A stretch of 64,000 nt of DNA from Sphingobacterium sp. (GTDB lineage: Bacteria; Bacteroidota; Bacteroidia; Sphingobacteriales; Sphingobacteriaceae), in assembly GCA_031286695.1 (NCBI GenBank), contig JAITTY010000011.1, forward strand, positions 124,001 through 188,000. Direction: 5' to 3'. A model generated the notes under the pieces. That model made no database searches. It saw only the letters and a program-made list of their open reading frames with translations, and was not told the DNA's origin. Positions 61,762 through 64,000 of this stretch are shown piece after piece. Position numbers and translations under genes: made by a program. Each line of letters starts with the position of its first letter. Within the stretch, counting starts at the first letter, position 1.

Positions 61762-62181
61762 CTAGAATCTTTCAAATTGAGAGAAGAAGAAGTTTCCTTC
61801 GATAGCAGCATTCTCATCTGAATCCGATCCGTGGATAGCATTTGCATCGATTGATTTTGCGTATTTGTTACGGATCGTACCTTCAGCCGCATCAGCAGGG
61901 TTAGTAGCACCGATCAACGTACGGAAATCTTCAACAGCATTATCTTTTTCTAAGATTGCAGCAACGATAGGACCTGAAGTCATAAATTCGACCAACTCAC
62001 CGTAGAAAGGACGCTCTTTGTGTACTGCATAGAATGCACCGGCTGTTTCTTTAGAAAGTTGAATGTATTTCATTGCAATGATTTTAAAACCACCAGCAAT
62101 AATATCGTTTAAGATTGCACCGATGTGACCGTTCGCTACAGCGTCAGGTTTGATCATCGTAAATGTTCTGTTAGTTGCCAT
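61762..62181 (-). CDS. ndk: Nucleoside diphosphate kinase
   Basis: A 139-residue enzyme that transfers gamma-phosphate between nucleotides. TFTMIKPDAVANGHIGAILN at the N-terminus and the phospho-histidine site NAIHGSDSDENAAIE near the C-terminus are complete. Length is normal. Expressed from a conserved 32-bp promoter block and ended by a shared terminator. Confidence 0.97.
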   Translation of the reverse strand: MATNRTFTMIKPDAVANGHIGAILNDIIAGGFKIIAMKYIQLSKETAGAFYAVHKERPFYGELVEFMTSGPIVAAILEKDNAVEDFRTLIGATNPADAAEGTIRNKYAKSIDANAIHGSDSDENAAIEGNFFFSQFERF

Positions 62182-62197
62182 TATTTTAATTTTTTTG

Positions 62198-62229
62198 CAA
62201 AATTAGATAAATTGCTTTTCATATGCAAT
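62198..62229 (-). promoter_or_regulatory. Conserved 32-bp promoter block, copy 4 (ndk)
   Basis: On the minus strand it begins ATTGCATATGAAAA and ends GCAATTTATCTAATTTTG. It ends 16 bp before the ndk start codon. It differs from the murF copy at three positions. Confidence 0.75.
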
Positions 62230-62453
62230 ATCATTACGCTTCATATAGACACAATTCTTGATAAACTTAATAACTTAATATCTCCTTAACCGTGAAATTC
62301 TTGCATGCTGCCCCGAATCTCTAGGTGTAAGGCAACTGGTATTCCTTCATGTTCTGCAACAATATCTTTTGGGTGATAATGTAACAAGGCCGGTGAACCT
62401 GACCATTTCAAGAAAAGTAAAAAAACAATTGATCTAAGTTCAATGTGAATACG

Positions 62454-62461
62454 TAACTTTG
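62454..62461 (+). promoter_or_regulatory. -7 box of ispH
   Basis: TAACTTTG fits TAnnTTTG and ends 7 bp before the ispH start codon, implying a leader of only a few bases. Confidence 0.5.
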
Positions 62462-62468
62462 TGATATT

Positions 62469-63317
62469 ATGGCATTAAATCTAACAGTAGACATCGATAA
62501 AGATTCGGGCTTTTGCTTTGGAGTGGTATACGCAATTGATATGGCGGAGGAGATTTTGGAAGAGGACGGTTATCTTTATTGTTTGGGAGATATCGTTCAT
62601 AATGACGAGGAAGTTGCCAGATTGAAAGCAAAAGGTTTGCGGATCATCGATCATAGTGTGCTTCCAACATTGAGCAATGAAAAGGTGCTGATCCGTGCAC
62701 ACGGAGAAGCTCCGGAGACCTACCGTATTGCATTGGAAAATAATATAACCTTAATCGATGCTTCTTGTCCGGTTGTTCTTAAATTGCAGAATCGTATAAA
62801 AACATCATTCGATCAAAAAGAGAAGATTTTAATTTTCGGAAAGCATGGGCATGCTGAAGTGATTGGTTTACAGGGACAGACAAATAATGAAGCCTTAGTT
62901 TTTCAGGATATTGCCGAATTGGATCAGGTTGAACTGCCTTCATCATTTACCCTATATAGCCAGACAACAAAGAGCGTAGATAAATTTTATGCGATTAAAG
63001 ATGAATTGATCAAGCGTGGCTATGAAGTCAAAGCTAACGATACCATCTGCAGACAAGTGTCCAATCGATACGAAGATTTAGGGGCTTTTGCCCGACAATA
63101 TGACAAGATTGTTTTTGTTTCAGGTAAGAAATCCTCCAATGGCAAAGTACTTTTTGAAGTTTGCCAAAACGCCAATCCCGCTAGTTATTTTATTTCTGAT
63201 CCGGCCGAATTAGACGCAAAGGTGTTTGCTGAAAATGACCGTATCGGTATCTGTGGAGCTACTTCGACACCAATGTGGTTAATGCGCGACGTAAAAGCAA
63301 GTTTAGAAGCGTTATAG
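62469..63317 (+). CDS. ispH: 4-hydroxy-3-methylbut-2-enyl diphosphate reductase
   Basis: A 282-residue Fe-S enzyme, last step of the MEP isoprenoid pathway. The three cluster cysteines are in GFCFGVVYAI, DASCPVVLKL and DTICRQVSNR; RAHGEAPETY and GKHGHAEVIGLQGQT supply substrate-binding histidines. GICGATSTPMWLM ends the protein. It follows its own -7 box with almost no leader. hemH follows 81 bp later. Confidence 0.96.
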   Translation: MALNLTVDIDKDSGFCFGVVYAIDMAEEILEEDGYLYCLGDIVHNDEEVARLKAKGLRIIDHSVLPTLSNEKVLIRAHGEAPETYRIALENNITLIDASCPVVLKLQNRIKTSFDQKEKILIFGKHGHAEVIGLQGQTNNEALVFQDIAELDQVELPSSFTLYSQTTKSVDKFYAIKDELIKRGYEVKANDTICRQVSNRYEDLGAFARQYDKIVFVSGKKSSNGKVLFEVCQNANPASYFISDPAELDAKVFAENDRIGICGATSTPMWLMRDVKASLEAL

Positions 63318-63384
63318 GCGCAATTACCCGTCACAGATATTTCATAATTCCACGGTTTAGATCCGGAGTGCATTCTTTTTTGCG

Positions 63385-63392
63385 TAGCTTTG
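63385..63392 (+). promoter_or_regulatory. -7 box of hemH
   Basis: TAGCTTTG fits TAnnTTTG and ends 6 bp before the hemH start codon. Confidence 0.48.
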
Positions 63393-63398
63393 TAAGCT

Positions 63399-64000
63399 AT
63401 GAGCAATAAAGGCAAAAAAGGAATTCTTTTAGTACAATTGGGTACACCTGATAGTCCCACTACTCCAGATGTAAAAAGATATTTAACGGAGTTCCTAATG
63501 GATCCGCGAGTTATTGATATTCCTTATTTTCAACGAACCCTATTGGTTAAGGGAATCATTGCACGTACACGTGCTCCCAAATCTGCAAAAGTATACGAAA
63601 CGATCTGGGATAAAGAAACGGGATCACCTTTGATGCACTACAGTATTTTGCAACGCGACCTGTTACAGGAAGCATTGGGGGAAGAATACCATGTTGAATT
63701 AGCGATGCGTTACCAAAACCCATCGATTGAGGCTGCATTGAAAAATATGGAAGGTCTATTTTTGGAGTCCATTCGTGTAATTCCTTTATTTCCACAATAC
63801 GCTTCAGCTACATCGGGCTCGGTCATTGATCGTGTCATGGAGCTAATTCGCAAATGGAATTATCTGCCAGAAATCAGTTTCGTAAGCAATTTCTGTACAG
63901 ACGATTTAATGGCAGAAACTTATGCGGATCATGCCCGCAGGCATGATTTGGAAAGTTTTGATCATTTTGTCTTTAGCTATCACGGACTTCCTGTGCGACA
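63399..64000 (+). CDS. hemH: Ferrochelatase, N-terminal part (cut by window edge)
   Basis: The first ~200 codons are visible; the gene runs off the right end. KGILLVQLGTPDSPTTPDVK is the typical start, RYLTEFLMDPRVIDIP follows, and VIPLFPQYASATSGSVIDRV and FDHFVFSYHGLPVRQ carry the active-site histidine region. The enzyme inserts ferrous iron into protoporphyrin IX to make heme. The start ATG at 63399 lies just after a -7 box. Confidence 0.95.
   Translation, partial: MSNKGKKGILLVQLGTPDSPTTPDVKRYLTEFLMDPRVIDIPYFQRTLLVKGIIARTRAPKSAKVYETIWDKETGSPLMHYSILQRDLLQEALGEEYHVELAMRYQNPSIEAALKNMEGLFLESIRVIPLFPQYASATSGSVIDRVMELIRKWNYLPEISFVSNFCTDDLMAETYADHARRHDLESFDHFVFSYHGLPVR

Overview
The window is chromosomal DNA of a Bacteroidota bacterium, most likely a Sphingobacterium or close relative in the Sphingobacteriaceae. 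The reasons are a SusC/SusD pair, many families typical of the phylum (DUF4293, DUF5689, SDR-type threonine dehydrogenase, a COG2509 flavoprotein), almost no Shine-Dalgarno sites, and promoters of the Bacteroidota type with a TAnnTTTG -7 box. No prophage, integrase, transposase, CRISPR array or rRNA operon was seen. One tRNA-Gly(GCC) is present.

Layout. 1-6856 (minus strand) is a pectin and galacturonate catabolic cluster: a deleted pectinesterase remnant, then GH28 polygalacturonase, GH105 unsaturated glycuronyl hydrolase with an extra C-terminal domain, PL10 pectate lyase, tagaturonate reductase UxaB and altronate dehydratase UxaA (cut by the window edge). Exported enzymes break the polymer into galacturonate, which UxaB and UxaA then carry towards 2-keto-3-deoxygluconate. 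7303-14675 holds murF, truA, an ABC exporter, a NeuD-like acyltransferase, small envelope proteins and ung. 14793-19235 holds an Lrp/AsnC regulator and sufBCD. 19594-27943 holds an MFS exporter, tRNA-Gly, a flavoprotein, a LemA-TPM-TPM trio, a TlpA-like thioredoxin, a lipoprotein and pfkA. 28142-31311 carries a split DsbD system and birA. 31359-40151 carries rsfS, ftsH, a LUD protein, a rhomboid protease, the YifB/ComM ATPase, a YtxH/holin-like trio, fcl and trmB. 40797-47988 is a SusC-SusD-DUF5689 uptake locus plus a DUF937 gene. 48115-57194 (minus) holds trhO, DUF3820, three glycosyltransferases, a Wzx-like flippase, a DeoR regulator, a repeat protein, yebC and a threonine dehydrogenase. The end carries asd, an exported DUF1684-peptide deformylase fusion, ruvX, ybeY, ndk, ispH and hemH (cut).

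The most unusual signals are not genes. Three intergenic regions (about 6961-7136, 8629-8749 and 60492-60601) are built of imperfect tandem units of exactly 11 bp. Neighbouring units resemble each other, but the sequence differs completely between loci (GC-rich at two, AT-rich at the third), so the period is kept while the sequence is not. A near-identical 32-bp promoter block also occurs four times, in front of murF, a DUF4293 gene, fcl and ndk. Other points of interest are the exported deformylase fusion, a protein with seven FKPRFKAG-type repeats, a LacI-operator-like palindrome upstream of the pectin cluster, and duplicated promoter and operator sequence upstream of the Lrp gene.
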